Part shown: positions 43,129 to 51,327 of the stretch, in pieces | Layout: the number at the start of each line of letters is the position of its first letter | Numbering within the stretch: the stretch's first letter is position 1 | Assembly (NCBI GenBank): GCA_947561585.1 | Contig: CANNZV010000919.1 | Location: forward strand, 151,906-215,905 | Source: Caprella mutica | Lineage: Eukaryota; Arthropoda; Malacostraca; Amphipoda; Caprellidae | Direction of reading: 5' to 3' | Length of the DNA stretch: 64,000 bases | The notes under the pieces: model-generated | The model's input: only the letters and a program-made list of their open reading frames with translations | Told to the model about the DNA's origin: nothing | Databases searched by the model: none | Position numbers and translations under genes: made by a program

Positions 43129-43676
43129 TTACAAGTCTAGTAAGCCTTCCGGCAAGTCCATTTCTAGACGACTATTCGCCTCATCTATTTCGACGAATAA
43201 ATCTTCGTTCATTGGTATTAACAAGTCTTTATCTTGATAGTCAACAACTGCCATTTCTTGCTGTGGGAAGTCTAGTATTTCCTTGATTTTTCCGATTTCA
43301 GTATTTCCTTGATTTTTCCGATTTCACCCGTTGTTTTATCTACGACTAAAAAGCCTTCTAAATAGCGAAATTTCAAGCCTTCCTTGACCTCCCATTCGCG
43401 TTCTTCAGCAGGTATTAAGTCTTTGCGACGTAAACGCATTTCCGTACTTGTTAAAGGCAAAGCATCAGCACGAGATGCTACATCTTCAAAGCGCACAGTT
43501 GATAAATTTTCGTTGTAACTGTCAATGAAAAATGGAACTTCTTTGCCGCGTATTTGCAGAAAAACGACCTCATTTTTCAAGAAATCTTCTAAGCGTTCGT
43601 CAAAAATTTGCACTTTTAAATCGCCTTTTGTACCGTGTACTTTTTTGGTGTAACCAATGCGTACGTAATTGCTCAT
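43129..43676 (-). pseudogene. rimM: Ribosome maturation factor RimM, broken by 26-bp tandem duplication
   Basis: RimM helps 30S subunit maturation. The N-terminal beta-barrel starts YVRIGYTKKVHGTKGDLKVQ and is intact. An exact 26-bp duplication (43274-43299 = 43300-43325) shifts the frame, so the protein ends after 134 aa at 43272. The original frame (with DFPQQEMAVVDYQD..., the PRC-barrel end) resumes after the duplication and runs to a stop at 43129. Without one copy the coding length would be exactly 174 codons including stop, the normal RimM size. It is either a genuine recent mutation, an unstable site, or an assembly error. Confidence 0.88.
43274..43325 (-). repeat. 26-bp perfect tandem duplication in rimM
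   Basis: AGTATTTCCTTGATTTTTCC plus GATTTC is repeated exactly, end to end. Its length is not a multiple of three. It lies where the beta-barrel and PRC domains of RimM join. Confidence 0.97.
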
Positions 43677-43747
43677 ATATTTTAATTAGGAATGAAAAAT
43701 CAGGAATTAGGAATTGCCACTTGTGGTCTAATCCTATCTAGTCAAGC

Positions 43748-44518
43748 CTAGTTAGCAATCAATCGCTGACGCAATATCATGCCTTTTTCTGCTTTATTAT
43801 ACCAACTTAGCGTGTCGCAAGCTTCGCCAGTATCACCACCGCAACAAATTTCACATTGCGTATCTACCATCTGTAACTCTCTGTAAATCAAGCCAATACC
43901 TTTCGCATAGTGCTCAAAACCATAACGATATTCGATAATCGTTTCGCTATTGGCAAGTTGGATGCTCAATACTTCATCATAAGGAATATTATCAATCGTA
44001 TCGGTATATGCTTCGTCCACACTGAGCACGCGATAGTTCCAAGACTTAAATAATTCCATGTTTTGACCAGCCACAGGAACGCTCATAAACTCATCAATGT
44101 CGCTATTTCCGACCCAAGTTCTATTCACTGTCGGTGGAAAAATCAACTTATTAAAACGCAAATCTTCTTCCGTCCGAAAAGCTTTTCCATCATGTAATGC
44201 CTCGGTATATACGTCGGTTATTGCCCAGGCATCGTTCTCATTTTTACGCTCAAAACGCTCCACTTTATACAGCGTATCGCCTTCATTATCCAACAAAGTC
44301 CCATTGATGATTTCTTGTACATAAGTGCGCACACTATCTACACGGCTGTCTGCTGTGAGGTCAAAGAAAATCGTATCGACTAGGTAAGTGCGTACGCGCC
44401 CATCTTCTAGAGGAAAGTATTCATAGCCATAATCCGGCACAAAGGTATCGGGTTCTTCCTTACAAGCAATGAAGAAAATGACGAGAAAAGTTGCTATCAA
44501 AAATAGGTATTGTTTCAT
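43748..44518 (-). CDS. Uncharacterised lipoprotein
   Basis: 256 aa. Lipobox FFIAC with Cys19, followed by KEEPDTF. The mature protein is beta-rich (YEYFPLEDGRVRTYLVDTIFFD, YRYGFEHYAKGIGLIYRELQ) and contains a cysteine cluster near the C-terminus (TQCEICCGGDTGEAC). This pattern occurs in Bacteroidota lipoproteins of unknown function. It starts 48 bp from the 13-bp minisatellite, which therefore lies in its promoter region. Confidence 0.8.
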   Translation of the reverse strand: MKQYLFLIATFLVIFFIACKEEPDTFVPDYGYEYFPLEDGRVRTYLVDTIFFDLTADSRVDSVRTYVQEIINGTLLDNEGDTLYKVERFERKNENDAWAITDVYTEALHDGKAFRTEEDLRFNKLIFPPTVNRTWVGNSDIDEFMSVPVAGQNMELFKSWNYRVLSVDEAYTDTIDNIPYDEVLSIQLANSETIIEYRYGFEHYAKGIGLIYRELQMVDTQCEICCGGDTGEACDTLSWYNKAEKGMILRQRLIAN

Positions 44519-44566
44519 AACTATTGGGTACTTTTTGTTTAATAATTAAGTAACTCGCACATGTAA

Positions 44567-44865
44567 TTTGCATACGTAACTTGCATACGTAACTTGCATA
44601 CGTAACTTGCATACGTAACTTGCATACGTAACTTGCATACGTAACTTGCATACGTAACTTGCATACGTAACTTGCATACGTAACTTGCATACGTAACTTG
44701 CATACGTAACTTGCATACGTAACTTGCATACGTAACTTGCATACGTAACTTGCATACGTAACTTGCATACGTAACTTGCATACGTAACTTGCATACGTAA
44801 CTTGCATACGTAACTTGCATACGTAACTTGCATACGTAACTTGCATACGTAACTTGCATACGTAA
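44567..44865. repeat. 13-bp minisatellite, 23 copies
   Basis: CTTGCATACGTAA is repeated 23 times (299 bp). The first copy differs by one base (TTTGCATACGTAA) and the rest look identical; a partial unit follows. Each unit contains TGCA and TACGTA palindromes and reads TTGCATACGTAA, nearly its own complement in purine/pyrimidine pattern. Thirteen is not a multiple of three, so the array is open in several frames by chance. There are no spacers, so it is not CRISPR. It sits between mnmA and a lipoprotein gene. Confidence 0.97.
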
Positions 44866-44938
44866 CTTGGGTTTTCCTATCCGAACCGGCCTAACTAGAT
44901 AGGCTCGGATTGGGAAATCCGAGTTAGGTAGCAACGTA

Positions 44939-46042
44939 TTATTCCGTTAGCGCGCCACTCTGAATAATACCACCGCCGACCACGTCATCGCCTTCATAGA
45001 AAACGGCCGACTGTCCGGGCGCAATACCACGCACATTTGCATAAAATTCAACGCCAACTTTATCACCGATGTTGCTTAATTTACTCATCGTAGCAGGTGA
45101 TTTGTAGCGAATTTTGGTTGCCAGCTCAATACCTTCCGGAATAGTCGGGTATTTCATCGAATTAACGCCGCCGACCATCATGCCGTTACGTATCAAATCA
45201 TCCATATCGCCGAGTACAACGGTGTTGGTTTCTGGGCGTATTTCAGTCACATATTTTGGTGTACCAAAAGCGACGCCTAGTCCTTTACGTTGTCCGATAG
45301 TATAAAACGGATAGCCTTGATGCTTCCCTACTACATTGCCTTTTACATCCAGAAATTGCCCACCGGTTAATGAACTTTCTAAATCTGGTACACGACGCTT
45401 CAAAAAGCTACGGTAATCATTATCTGGCACAAAGCAAATTTCGTAGCTTTCTGCTTTTTTCGACAATTCTTCGTAGCCATAATCTTTCGCAAATTGGCGC
45501 ACTTCCGGCTTCGTATAGCCGCCTAATGGAAAGTGGCTGCGTTGCAAACATTCTTGGCTCAAACCCCACAATACATAGGATTGGTCTTTTTTATCGTCCA
45601 CACTTTTGGAGATAAAACGACGACCATCTTGTTCATTTATTTTAGCATAATGCCCCGTTGCAATAAATTCACAATCTAAGGCATCGGCACGTTTCAAAAG
45701 CGCGCTCCATTTGATGTGCGTATTGCACAATACACAAGGATTTGGCGTACGGCCAGCCATGTATTCATCCACGAAATTATCAATCACATAGTCACCAAAT
45801 TCTTCGCGAATATCGACTATAAAATGATGAAAATCCATATCAACCGCCACTTTACGAGCATCATTGATACTGTCTAAACTACAGCAGCCCGTCTCTTTTT
45901 TGCCGCCGCCTGAGTTGGCATAGTCCCACGTTTTCATTGTGATGCCCACGACTTCGTAACCTTGGTCACGCATCATCATAGCGGTCACAGTACTATCAAT
46001 ACCGCCGCTCATTGCCACTAACACTTTTCCGTTTTTACTCAT
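44939..46042 (-). CDS. mnmA: tRNA-specific 2-thiouridylase MnmA
   Basis: 367 aa. It thiolates U34 in tRNA Lys, Glu and Gln. The PP-loop SGGIDSTVTAMMM (about 13-25), the catalytic Cys in PNPCVLCN (about 100-107), the second Cys in EICFVPDNDYRSFL, GQRKGLGV and the C-terminal beta-barrel (RGIAPGQSAVFYEGDDVVGGGII) are all present. It is complementary in function to mnmE at 13662-15044, which modifies the same base at C5. Confidence 0.97.
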   Translation of the reverse strand: MSKNGKVLVAMSGGIDSTVTAMMMRDQGYEVVGITMKTWDYANSGGGKKETGCCSLDSINDARKVAVDMDFHHFIVDIREEFGDYVIDNFVDEYMAGRTPNPCVLCNTHIKWSALLKRADALDCEFIATGHYAKINEQDGRRFISKSVDDKKDQSYVLWGLSQECLQRSHFPLGGYTKPEVRQFAKDYGYEELSKKAESYEICFVPDNDYRSFLKRRVPDLESSLTGGQFLDVKGNVVGKHQGYPFYTIGQRKGLGVAFGTPKYVTEIRPETNTVVLGDMDDLIRNGMMVGGVNSMKYPTIPEGIELATKIRYKSPATMSKLSNIGDKVGVEFYANVRGIAPGQSAVFYEGDDVVGGGIIQSGALTE

Positions 46043-46448
46043 TTTTTTGCTTATAAACTAAACTCATGCAAAGTGAGCCGTTTTGTAAAAAACTCTATTT
46101 TCGGCAAAAATACAATAATCTTTCCCGAAAAGTTCACCTATTTTCAAGGAAAGCACGCTTTGGATTGGCTTATGAGCATTTTTTGACCTAAATTTGGATT
46201 TTTCTTGTAAATGGTTAGTTATAAAATACACATCATTTCATTAGAAAAAAGACTATTTCTTGTTAATTGCAATTAGTTGAAAGGGAAATTCGTTTTGCTA
46301 TTAACAATTTATCAACCTCATCTACTTAATTTTTTTAACAAAAGGCTTTAGACTAAAACTCTAGATATTAGTTGTTCATTTTTCGAGAAACTTAAATTAG
46401 CAACACATAAGTATATCTCCTCTAAAGTCTAATTAAACAGAATGTACT
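46043..46448. other. Intergenic region between mnmA and rlpA
   Basis: No gene is supported. A minus-strand TATTTTTG (46112-46105) 63 bp before mnmA fits the -7 consensus and may be its promoter; no -33 TTG is seen at the right distance. The rest is AT-rich leader of the divergent rlpA-like gene. Confidence 0.4.
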
Positions 46449-47357
46449 ATGAAAAATCTTTTGTTAATTCTTTTTATTTTAGGAGTTACGCCCCTCTACT
46501 CACAGGCGGCTGAATTTGGGATGGCTTCTTACTATGGTGATACTTTTCATGGTAAAAAAACCGCAAATGGCGAAATTTATAACAAAAGTGGCATGACTGC
46601 TGCGCACAAAACACTTCCTTTTGGTACCATGATTCGTGTAACACGCACGGACAACAAAAAGTCGGTGGTGCTTAGAGTTACTGACCGTGGTCCTTTTTAT
46701 AGCGGTCGTATCGTTGAAGTATCTAATAAAGCAGCTAGAGAATTGAACCTTGTTCACGATGGTATTGCCCCTGTGAAGGTGGAGGTTTTGAAAGATGCAC
46801 CGGCGACTAAGCCAGCAGTAGCTGAAAAAGCAACCCCTGAAAAAGCGACCAAGCCCAAAAATATTCCTACAGAAGCCGCAACTGAAACGGTTTTACCTGT
46901 AAACGATGCTGTAAAAAAAGCAGAAGCCGCAGCTGAAAAAGCACGTATAGCAGCACTAGATGCAGAAAAAGCGGCTAAAGCAGCCAAAGCAAAGGCTAAA
47001 GCGGATGCAGCAGCCAAAGCAAAAGCCGCTAAAAGTACAGATATTGCTGTAACGGGTAAGAATTATAAAGAATATGATTTATATAAAATCCAGTTAGTTC
47101 GCCCAGATAAATCAGGTTATGGCGTACAAGTAGCGTATTTGACAGACTATGAAAATGTGTTCAAACAAGTAGCTGATTTGCAAGAAGATTTTTTCAAAAA
47201 TGTGTTAATTAGCGTAGAAGAAGGTAAAGATGATACACAAGTTTATAAGATTATTTTAGGCCCTTTTCCTACTTTGGAACAGGCGAATGCTTATAAGAAA
47301 AGCTTATTGAAAAAGAATAAAATCAAAGGCTTTGTGGTGAGTTTGGAAGGTATCTAA
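46449..47357 (+). CDS. rlpA: RlpA-like septal ring lytic transglycosylase with SPOR domain
   Basis: 302 aa. Signal peptide 1-21 (LYSQA). The double-psi beta-barrel domain (about 23-115) has GMASYYGDTFHGKKTANGE, MTAAHKTLPFGTMIRVT and VTDRGPF. A low-complexity Ala/Lys/Glu linker (about 118-200, with repeated AEKA/AAKAKA) and a C-terminal SPOR domain (about 208-302) that binds denuded peptidoglycan follow. RlpA acts at the septum; the lipobox Cys typical of E. coli RlpA is not evident here. Confidence 0.9.
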   Translation: MKNLLLILFILGVTPLYSQAAEFGMASYYGDTFHGKKTANGEIYNKSGMTAAHKTLPFGTMIRVTRTDNKKSVVLRVTDRGPFYSGRIVEVSNKAARELNLVHDGIAPVKVEVLKDAPATKPAVAEKATPEKATKPKNIPTEAATETVLPVNDAVKKAEAAAEKARIAALDAEKAAKAAKAKAKADAAAKAKAAKSTDIAVTGKNYKEYDLYKIQLVRPDKSGYGVQVAYLTDYENVFKQVADLQEDFFKNVLISVEEGKDDTQVYKIILGPFPTLEQANAYKKSLLKKNKIKGFVVSLEGI

Positions 47358-47595
47358 ACCAATGATGAACAGTGAGCAATTCACAAATTAATCGTTGTAT
47401 TGTTCTCTATTAAATTAGACTTTGGACGAAAGATTTTAGACATTAGACAGAAGACTAGACAAGTAGATTTATAGATTTTAAGATTTGTATCATACTGATA
47501 ATCAAGTCTAAATAGTCTATTAAAATCTTTGCAGCTTTAAGTCTTTTTGTCTTGTCTTCTGTCTAATGTCTTTCGTTCAAAGTCTAATATTAAAG
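47358..47595. repeat. Long imperfect inverted repeat downstream of rlpA
   Basis: The left arm (47414-47463) and right arm (47551-47588) share ATTAGACTTTG(G/A)ACGAAAG and ACATTAGACAGAAGAC in inverted order. The left arm has a few extra bases. It forms a large palindrome between convergent genes. Confidence 0.8.
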
Positions 47596-47637
47596 AAAAG
47601 CGTTAAGCAAAGTAGAAATACCTTGCTTAACGCTTTT
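47596..47637 (-). terminator. Terminator of the ssb-like gene
   Basis: A perfect 15-bp stem (AAAAGCGTTAAGCAA / TTGCTTAACGCTTTT) with a 12-nt loop begins at the stop codon of 47636-47995 and ends in a T-run on the minus strand. Confidence 0.85.
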
Positions 47638-47995
47638 AACTCAACAAAAGGAATTCATTCACGACTATTTCTGACACATTGCGCATTGCGCCTACCTTAT
47701 CTTGGTAAGTTCGGTGACGCAGTTTACCTGTTATTGCTACCTCTTTTCCTTTCTTCATAAAGATTTGCATATTCTCTGCTACTTTGCCCCAAGCTATTAA
47801 TTGATGCCATTGTACATCTACGACGCGCTCGCCGCTTTGATTTTTATAAATGTCTTTAGTTGCTAAAGAAGCGCGGACAAATGACTTGCCATTTTCGGTT
47901 GTTTTGAGTTCGGCATCTTTGCCCAAATTGCCAATTAGTTGTACGTGGTTACGTAAATTATTCATTGCTTGTAAATTTTGTTGTACGATATTCAT
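47636..47995 (-). CDS. ssb: Single-stranded DNA-binding protein, short form
   Basis: 119 aa (109 if it starts at the second Met, MNNLRNHVQL). OB-fold SSB: VQLIGNLGKDAELKTTENGKS, RVVDVQWHQLIAWGKVAENM and KGKEVAITGKLRHRTYQD. It ends right after the OB-fold (VNEFLLLS) and lacks both the linker and the acidic DDxPF tip that recruits repair proteins. It is thus probably a secondary SSB paralogue. Confidence 0.92.
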   Translation of the reverse strand: MNIVQQNLQAMNNLRNHVQLIGNLGKDAELKTTENGKSFVRASLATKDIYKNQSGERVVDVQWHQLIAWGKVAENMQIFMKKGKEVAITGKLRHRTYQDKVGAMRNVSEIVVNEFLLLS

Positions 47996-48200
47996 TACGT
48001 TAATAAATTAGTTTTACTAAAGGAACGATGATTCTACTCCAAAAAGTCATTTAGAAGATGTTCCTGTCTAAATGAATGCAAGTAGCGCGCGCTATTTCTA
48101 GATACTTGCTTTCTTTCGACTTCATGTAGTTATTAACTGAAAAATGGGCCACTTATTAATTGAAAAGAGGGCCACTAGTGGAGGCTGTAAAGGTAAAAAA

Positions 48201-48953
48201 TTATTGTAAAAGTTTTTTAGATTCCTTAACTCTGTAGGAGTCCCCATTCATATTGACCAAAATAGCTTTATGTGTCAATCTATCGACCATGGCAGCGGTA
48301 AGCACTTTATCACCAAAGATTTCATCCCACTGATTAAAGGCCAAATTGGTGGTAATAATCGTCGCTTTTTGCCCAGTACGGATAGACAGATGAGCAAATA
48401 AAATCTCCGCCGCTTGTTTATCAAAAGAAATATAGCCAAATTCATCGCAGATGACGAGGTCATATTTTTCAAATTTACTTTCCAGTTGTCGGAGCGTTCT
48501 TTGCGACTGTGCTTCTCTGATTTGAGTAAGTAGTCTATGAATAGTTGTAAAATAGACGTTGTAATCTTCCAAACAAGCCTTGATACCCAGCGCAATAGCG
48601 ATATGCGTTTTGCCAGTGCCCGGATTGCCAGCCAAAATAATGTTCTGCCCCTGTTTGATAAAATCCAAGCGTTCCATGATGGGTAATTTTTGTTGAGCAT
48701 CTTCGGGAAGTTCTTCTCGGATGATATCTTGCAGGTATTTTTTATAAGGAAAAGCAGCTCTGCGGACGCGTTGTTTAATGCGTCGATTGGCTCGTTCCTC
48801 CTGTTCCAATAGCAATAATTCAAGCAGATACTGTTCGTGAGATTGGTGTGCTTTTGCCGCTTGTTGAGCTAATTTTTGATAAGATTGTCTAAAAGTAGGC
48901 AATCTTAAATCCGTGGTACTCCGTATAATTTGTTGATGTTGTTGAACATTCAT
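48201..48953 (-). CDS. istB: IS21-family helper ATPase IstB
   Basis: 250 aa from the ATG at 48953, the usual length; a GTG 48 bp upstream is in frame. AAA+ ATPase with Walker A GNPGTGKTHIA, Walker B LVICDEFGYI and sensor region ATIITTNLAF. It directs IstA to target DNA. It lies downstream of istA, separated by a (CAA)10 tract. Confidence 0.95.
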   Translation of the reverse strand: MNVQQHQQIIRSTTDLRLPTFRQSYQKLAQQAAKAHQSHEQYLLELLLLEQEERANRRIKQRVRRAAFPYKKYLQDIIREELPEDAQQKLPIMERLDFIKQGQNIILAGNPGTGKTHIAIALGIKACLEDYNVYFTTIHRLLTQIREAQSQRTLRQLESKFEKYDLVICDEFGYISFDKQAAEILFAHLSIRTGQKATIITTNLAFNQWDEIFGDKVLTAAMVDRLTHKAILVNMNGDSYRVKESKKLLQ

Positions 48954-49037
48954 CTGAACTGATTTAAACTGATTAATTAAATGTGTCTTTTTAAAAAACA
49001 CGAGCTAATCTAGACGTGTAAAAATGTAAACTACACG

Positions 49038-49067
<30 letters not shown>
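49038..49067. repeat. (TTG)10 tract between istA and istB (copy 2)
   Basis: Ten TTG units in the istA-istB gap, the same number as in copy 1. It may affect translation coupling of the two genes. Confidence 0.9.
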
Positions 49068-49070
<3 letters not shown>

Positions 49071-49081
49071 TAAAATAGAAC

Positions 49082-50674
49082 TTAGCACTCGCTACGCTCG
49101 ATAAGTGCCTGAATAGCAGTCAATTGGGCATCAGCTTGCTGTTGAATTTGCATGGCCATGGGCGATGGCAAGGTACTTTTAGTGACTGGCGACTTATTGG
49201 CTGGCGACTTCGGCATCTGTAATACTATTTTGATTTTGTCTGGACATGGTTCTTGATGCGGACAAATTGTTAAACACTGTTTGACCGCTTGCCGTAATTG
49301 CTTCCATTGATAGCCCTTGTCTTGCACAAAAAGCAGTAATTCAATGAATGCTTTAGGGCGAGTTTTGAAGTGGGTAAAAAACAATTCTTGCAACTGTTTG
49401 TCCGCTTGCTGAAAACTCTCTGCTCCAGTTAATGCCCCTGGTTTGATAAGTAAAGTGCGCAGATAATGGTCTAAGTGCATGTAAAATTGGTCGCGAGTAT
49501 GCCGCCGTTCATGACGAGCAATTAATTCATTTTTTTGATTGTAAATCTGCAAATGTGCTGGATATATTTTGACCTGTACCCTTTTAGGCAAACAGGTTTC
49601 AGGCACCGAATAATAGTTGGTATCCACTCGGATGCAGGCGTATTTATCAACGCGTAAAGTCCGCAAAATTCCAGCATCAAATGGCGTAGTTGGGATTGGT
49701 TTTAAATATGGAAATTCCTCTTCAAATCGAGCTTGAATAGATTGACTCTGCCCTTTGGAAGGCAGCTCATTAAGTTGAATAATCATTTGTAAAAGGTGTT
49801 GGTCTGCTTGGTGGAGGCTGGCAAATTTGTCCTTAATACAGAAGGCTTTACGTCGAACATATTCTACACTACGCTCCACAAATCCTTTTTCATTGCCTTT
49901 GCGAGCATTGCAAAATCGGTGGTTAAACTGGTAATAAGTGCTGAGTTTTAACAAGTCTTCCGTCGCTTCTTTGTCTGCATTTTTGATGGCAAATTTAGCT
50001 ACTGCCACTCGCATATTATCATAAACAACTTGCGCGGCTACCCCACGACTAAAAGAAAAATAACAGGCATGAGCGTGTAAAAAACTGCTCATATCCTGGC
50101 GATGAAACAATTTTGCCCAACGATGATTGCTATAACAGGAGGTAAAAACAGCTAATAACAAGCGTTTTTCTACTCCATTGATGGTCAAACGTACTTCGCC
50201 CCAATCAAATTCGACGGCTTGACCAGGCTGGTAATGCTGACGTATATAAACTTCGCGGGGGCGGTCTTTGCGCGACCGGACGTAATTACAAACCGTGGTG
50301 TAACCGATGGTATGTCCTTTTTCTAGCAAGGCAGTATGAATATCCACTGCTTTCATTTGCTGTTTTTTGCGTCCGCTTTGTCTTTTTAGCGCATTTTGTG
50401 CTAGATAAGCATCTATTTGTTGCTGTATTTCTACTGTTAAAGCTCGTTTGCTTCGTTTGGACGAATCGTAAACTGGAGCAAGTACGACACCACTATTAGG
50501 AACTTCGTCATTGGTAGTACCAAGAGCATTAGTAGTTGTTTCGGTTTTATACCGTTGTAATACATTAAAAACGGTACTGCGCGATAAGCCTAATTCTTGG
50601 GCTATGCTGCGTTGGGATTTCCCTTGTCGGTGATATCCCAAAATGATTTGTTGTTTGTCGACCATACTTATCAT
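49082..50674 (-). CDS. istA: IS21-family transposase IstA (copy 2)
   Basis: 530 aa, identical to the protein at 245-1837. HTH at about 8-42, DDE core D157, D219 and E267, C-terminal extension. Full length with no internal stop, so both copies look capable of transposition. The start is 91 bp inside the IS end. Confidence 0.95.
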   Translation of the reverse strand: MISMVDKQQIILGYHRQGKSQRSIAQELGLSRSTVFNVLQRYKTETTTNALGTTNDEVPNSGVVLAPVYDSSKRSKRALTVEIQQQIDAYLAQNALKRQSGRKKQQMKAVDIHTALLEKGHTIGYTTVCNYVRSRKDRPREVYIRQHYQPGQAVEFDWGEVRLTINGVEKRLLLAVFTSCYSNHRWAKLFHRQDMSSFLHAHACYFSFSRGVAAQVVYDNMRVAVAKFAIKNADKEATEDLLKLSTYYQFNHRFCNARKGNEKGFVERSVEYVRRKAFCIKDKFASLHQADQHLLQMIIQLNELPSKGQSQSIQARFEEEFPYLKPIPTTPFDAGILRTLRVDKYACIRVDTNYYSVPETCLPKRVQVKIYPAHLQIYNQKNELIARHERRHTRDQFYMHLDHYLRTLLIKPGALTGAESFQQADKQLQELFFTHFKTRPKAFIELLLFVQDKGYQWKQLRQAVKQCLTICPHQEPCPDKIKIVLQMPKSPANKSPVTKSTLPSPMAMQIQQQADAQLTAIQALIERSEC

Positions 50675-50891
50675 GTTTGAGTATCGCGATTATCCGCGAT
50701 ACTGCCTCAATAAGTGGCCCACTTTTCAACTGTAATTGTGGCCCATTTTTCAGTTGTAATCTACAACTTCACAAAGATGCGGGAACTGACAAGCCTTAAT
50801 CGTATAATTGCCGTTTAATGTCGCTTGTAGTCGTTTGTAGCCGTTTGTAGCCGTTTGAAATTGCTTATATTTGTTTGTAAACCTTATGGCT

Positions 50892-51285
50892 CTTTGACCA
50901 CAATGGCCATTGAGGTGCAGGCAGGCAATTTTTGCAAAAAATAGATTTTCTTGTCACGCGGCGACCTCCAGTCTAATGTCATCAACTTAGTGGAAGTGTA
51001 CTGTTAAGTACAGTAAATATTGGTAGGTGGTGTTATCAATAAAAAAGGAGAATCCTTTTTTTTGCTAACACCACTCGGTTTTTGGTTTTAAAACTGTATA
51101 GATAATCGTGCAAATAGTGGTGTTAACAGAAAAAAAGTTTCCAACTTTTTTTACTGGTAACACCACATTTCCACTAAGTTGATGACATTCGACCTCCAGT
51201 CGCCGCGTGACCTCTTAGTTGTATAGGTCGGGAGGTCACCGCGCAACGTAGAATTGCAAAAATTGCCTGCCCATTGTGGTCAAAG
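50892..51285. repeat. CTTTGAC-ended hairpin element interrupted by a 215-bp insert
   Basis: Ends CTTTGACCACAATGG...GGCAGGCAATTTTTGCA and TGCAAAAATTGCCTGCC...CATTGTGGTCAAAG face each other. The centre would be a perfect stem GTCACGCGGCGAC - CTCCA - GTCGCCGCGTGAC, but it is cut by the insert at 50975-51189. The 12-bp CGACCTCCAGTC stands on both sides (50962-50973 and 51190-51201). Confidence 0.85.
50975..51189. mobile_element. 215-bp MITE-like insert with 20-bp inverted ends and 12-bp target duplication
   Basis: Ends AATGTCATCAACTTAGTGGA and TCCACTAAGTTGATGACATT are perfect inverted repeats. The interior carries two small GTGGTGTTA...TAACACCAC palindromes (51027-51074, 51117-51166). It has no coding capacity. 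It is flanked by CGACCTCCAGTC duplicated from the host hairpin. Confidence 0.85.
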
Positions 51286-51327
51286 CACCTTATTTTTTTT
51301 ACAAATTCTCTAAAACAAATCTGCTTC

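Larger units (their letters stand above)
48125..50765 (-). mobile_element. IS21-family insertion sequence, complete (copy 2), with 6-bp target duplication
   Basis: 2641 bp. Ends TGTAGTTATTAACTGAAAAA (left, plus strand) and TGTAGATTACAACTGAAAAA (right, complement) agree except for three bases. Both contain the inner GGGCCAC repeats. The flanks are ACTTCA at 48119-48124 and ACTTCA at 50766-50771, a perfect 6-bp duplication. Carries istA and istB on the minus strand. 1-1928 is a second copy, identical by eye. Confidence 0.96.

Noticed and set aside
44567..44865. CRISPR-like array
   Set aside because: Units are contiguous with no spacers and only 13 bp long; no cas genes are in the window.
44460..44934. 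Several overlapping open frames reading KLRMQVTYASYVC repeatedly
   Set aside because: They are the 13-bp minisatellite, which is free of stops in these frames by chance; three frames give the same repeat peptide and none has a separate start or signal.
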